From assembly GCA_030597865.1 (NCBI GenBank), contig JAUVQZ010000143.1, positions 1 to 7,591 of the forward strand: 7,591 bases of DNA, read 5' to 3'. The notes under the pieces are model-generated. The model made no database searches and was not told the DNA's origin. It worked only from the letters and a program-made list of their open reading frames with translations. This DNA comes from Pseudomonadota bacterium. GTDB lineage: Bacteria > Desulfobacterota > Desulfobulbia > Desulfobulbales > SURF-16. Positions 6,110-7,591 of the stretch are shown one piece after another (the stretch's first letter is position 1; every line of letters starts with the position of its first letter). The translations under genes and the position numbers were made by a program.

Positions 6110-6943
6110 TCACCGGGCAATCTTGATACCATGTATGTCCATGGTGATCAGCCTCTTTTTGTAGAGACCGCCAATGGCCTTTTTGAACACTTTTTTACTG
6201 ACCCCGAACAGGGCGTAGATATCCTCCGGCCGGCTCTTGTCCGTAACAGCAATACTGCCGCCCCGGTCTTTTATGGTCTCCAGAATGGCCAGGGCAACAT
6301 CATCAACCCCTTGTAAGCCTGGTTTTTGGAGGCTCAAGTCAATTTTATGGTCTTCGCGTATTTTTTTTATGTAGCCTTTGAGCTCCTGGCCTATGGCCAG
6401 CCCCTGGAATACCTCGTTTTCATAGAGCATACCCCCATGGGCATGGTTGATGAGTGCCCTATATCCCAGATCTGATTTCTCAAAGATAACAAGGTCAACC
6501 TCTTCGCCCTCTTCATAGGTCGGGGGCTGGGTACTCAAAAACTTTTCCAGCTTTGAAGAGGCGGCGATACGCTGGCTTTTTTCATTGAGGAAGATAAAGA
6601 CAAGGTAGGACTTGCCTTCCCTCATTTGTTCCTGCTGTTCACTCCTTGGCACAAAGAGATCTTGTTCCAGCCCCCAGTAGAGGTAGGAGCCCGACGAAGA
6701 GTTTGCCACCACCCGTAATCTGGCAAACTGACCGACCATTGCGTAGGGTTTCAGGGTGGTTGCCAGCAGGTGATTATCCCGGTCTGCATACACAAAGACC
6801 TCAACCTCGTCGCCGGGCTGGCATTTTTCAGGGTCATACTTGCCCTTCAGGAGAACATCCCCCAACGCACCACCATCAAGGTGGAGACCATAGGCCCGCG
6901 CCCTCTTTATGGTAAGTTTATTTATCCTGCCGATCTCTGCCAT
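6110..6943 (-). CDS. cvfB: CvfB-like S1 RNA-binding protein with C-terminal winged helix
   Basis: The 277-residue protein matches the CvfB/YitL family in length and layout: three S1-type OB folds at about 4-64, 70-131 and 146-206, then a winged-helix domain at about 213-275. Recognisable stretches are a first-domain segment with GGALGDVLLKGKY (24-36), GLEQDLFVPRSEQ (91-103) in the second, GYRALINHAHGGMLYENEVF (160-179) in the third, and the helical region GVDDVALAILETIKDRGG (212-229) leading into FGVSKKVFKKAIGGLYKKRLI (246-266). CvfB proteins bind RNA and affect expression of virulence and other genes in Staphylococcus; targets in this organism are unknown. No signal peptide or membrane segment is present. 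The ATG is preceded by AGGA about 6 nt upstream. It lies 56 bp downstream of the GNAT gene on the same strand and is probably read with it, ending at the hairpin at 6062-6081. Confidence 0.9.
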   Translation of the reverse strand: MAEIGRINKLTIKRARAYGLHLDGGALGDVLLKGKYDPEKCQPGDEVEVFVYADRDNHLLATTLKPYAMVGQFARLRVVANSSSGSYLYWGLEQDLFVPRSEQQEQMREGKSYLVFIFLNEKSQRIAASSKLEKFLSTQPPTYEEGEEVDLVIFEKSDLGYRALINHAHGGMLYENEVFQGLAIGQELKGYIKKIREDHKIDLSLQKPGLQGVDDVALAILETIKDRGGSIAVTDKSRPEDIYALFGVSKKVFKKAIGGLYKKRLITMDIHGIKIAR

Positions 6944-6999
6944 CTTCTTTCCTGTTAAGTTGTTACGTGATACGGGTGGTTGCCGCTACTATGTCGACC

Positions 7000-7479
7000 C
7001 TATGCCGCAAACTCCGGTTCATAGCCCACCGTGAACGGGCTCGATGTGGTATTGCGGATGCTTAAGAAATGCGATTTCTTTTTATTGTCAAAGGGACAGA
7101 GAGGCATGGCGCAAGGCTCAAAGCCAAACTTCTGATAAAAGCCGGGATTACCTAAGACAAAGATCGTGCTTGTCTTGATGACATCCTGGCGCAGGGCAAA
7201 GCGCAGCAACTCAGAGCCTATGCCCTGCCTTTGAAACTCCGGTTTGACGGCCAGGGGCGCCAGATGCAGGCCGCAAACCTCAGAACCGTTATAGGCCTTG
7301 GAAAAGGCAATATAGGCGATGATCTTGCCCACATGAATACACACCCACTCATGGACAGCGGTGCCATTCTTGTGGAAATTTTCGACTAATTTAACCTCAT
7401 AATTGCTGCCGGGGAATGCCTGCAGCAATAAGGCAGAGGCCTTGGGATAATTTTCAGGTGTGAGTTTACGTATTTTCAT
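7000..7479 (-). CDS. GNAT family N-acetyltransferase (YhbS-like)
   Basis: From the ATG at 7479 it has 159 residues, typical for a single GNAT domain that transfers an acetyl group from acetyl-CoA. The acetyl-CoA-binding motif A is clear: LAPLAVKPEFQRQGIGSEL (73-91), with the Q-R-Q-G-I-G loop at 83-88. The C-terminal GNPGFYQKFGFEPC (110-123) is the usual motif B end of YhbS-type members. The substrate cannot be read from sequence. A GTG at 7494 in the same frame would add five residues (MDSKT); neither start has a strong ribosome site, and 7479 is preferred because the fold begins directly with MKIRKLT. It follows the partial gene at 7520 by 40 bp and precedes cvfB by 56 bp, all on one strand, which suggests a transcription unit without proving a shared function. 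Confidence 0.9.
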   Translation of the reverse strand: MKIRKLTPENYPKASALLLQAFPGSNYEVKLVENFHKNGTAVHEWVCIHVGKIIAYIAFSKAYNGSEVCGLHLAPLAVKPEFQRQGIGSELLRFALRQDVIKTSTIFVLGNPGFYQKFGFEPCAMPLCPFDNKKKSHFLSIRNTTSSPFTVGYEPEFAA

Positions 7480-7519
7480 AGTTTTACTATCCACGGGAAT
7501 TAACCCATTCCGATCTTTG

Positions 7520-7591
7520 TTATGCCACCACCTTGTGGACCAGCATATTCATAACCAGCCGGATCATCGTGTCCTTATGGGCAGGGTCTGA
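7520..7591 (-). CDS. C-terminal end of an unidentified gene, truncated by window edge
   Basis: Read leftward from the right edge, one frame is open for 23 codons and ends in TAA (7520-7522). The tail ends LVMNMLVHKVVA and is preceded by SDPAHKDTMIR; codons are mostly G/C-ending and the peptide looks like a helical C-terminus. I do not recognise the family, and too little is visible to assign a function. It ends about 40 bp before the GNAT start on the same strand, so the two are probably co-transcribed. A chance open frame of this length is possible. Confidence 0.5.
   Translation of the reverse strand, partial: SDPAHKDTMIRLVMNMLVHKVVA

Noticed and set aside
6053..6316. 87-codon plus-strand frame over the 3' end of cvfB
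   Set aside because: It is antisense to the clear winged-helix coding region of cvfB and begins within the terminator-like hairpin area.

Overview
The window looks like ordinary chromosomal DNA from a Gram-negative anaerobe. The best guess is a Desulfobacterota (deltaproteobacterial) lineage, because it combines a PAS/HisKA-style hybrid kinase, a single-chain double-RCK potassium channel of the type known from Geobacter (GsuK), and a CvfB-type S1 protein. This assignment rests on gene content and protein flavour only; no rRNA or other marker is present. I see no transposase, integrase, CRISPR array, tRNA or rRNA. The genes have family-typical lengths, apart from the two cut by the window edges.

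Layout. At 3-1091 (+) is the C-terminal part of a hybrid sensor histidine kinase; its phospho-accepting His is the first complete codon in the window. Facing it tail to tail after a 34-bp gap is a two-TM potassium channel with two tandem RCK/TrkA modules (1126-2817, -). A 369-bp divergent intergenic stretch (2818-3186) separates its start from yaiI (3187-3642, +), a DUF188/UPF0178 protein. The yaiI stop overlaps the 3' end of pyruvate kinase (3635-5035, -) by 8 bp, tail to tail. Upstream of pyk lies about 430 bp with a TATAAT box, a perfect 7-bp hairpin, a 20-bp near-perfect palindrome and an open frame encoding a short membrane-segment-like peptide on the opposite strand. Then come an A-type iron-sulfur carrier protein (5473-5829, -), a terminator-like hairpin, CvfB (6110-6943, -), a GNAT acetyltransferase (7000-7479, -) and the last 23 codons of an unidentified gene (7520-7591, -).

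Functional picture. Most genes are housekeeping: glycolytic ATP/pyruvate formation, Fe-S cluster delivery, K+ flux gated by nucleotide/ion ligands, and an RNA-binding regulator. The last three minus-strand genes (unknown, GNAT, cvfB) are closely spaced and may be co-transcribed, ending at the hairpin at 6062-6081. The iscA-type gene probably has its own promoter (TTGACA at 5892-5897).

I did not find a convincing undescribed system. The parts most worth a second look are the pyk upstream region (palindrome, hairpin and cryptic membrane-peptide frame), an altered near-invariant motif in pyruvate kinase, a degenerate first RCK domain in the channel, and a short upstream frame whose stop codon overlaps the channel's start codon.
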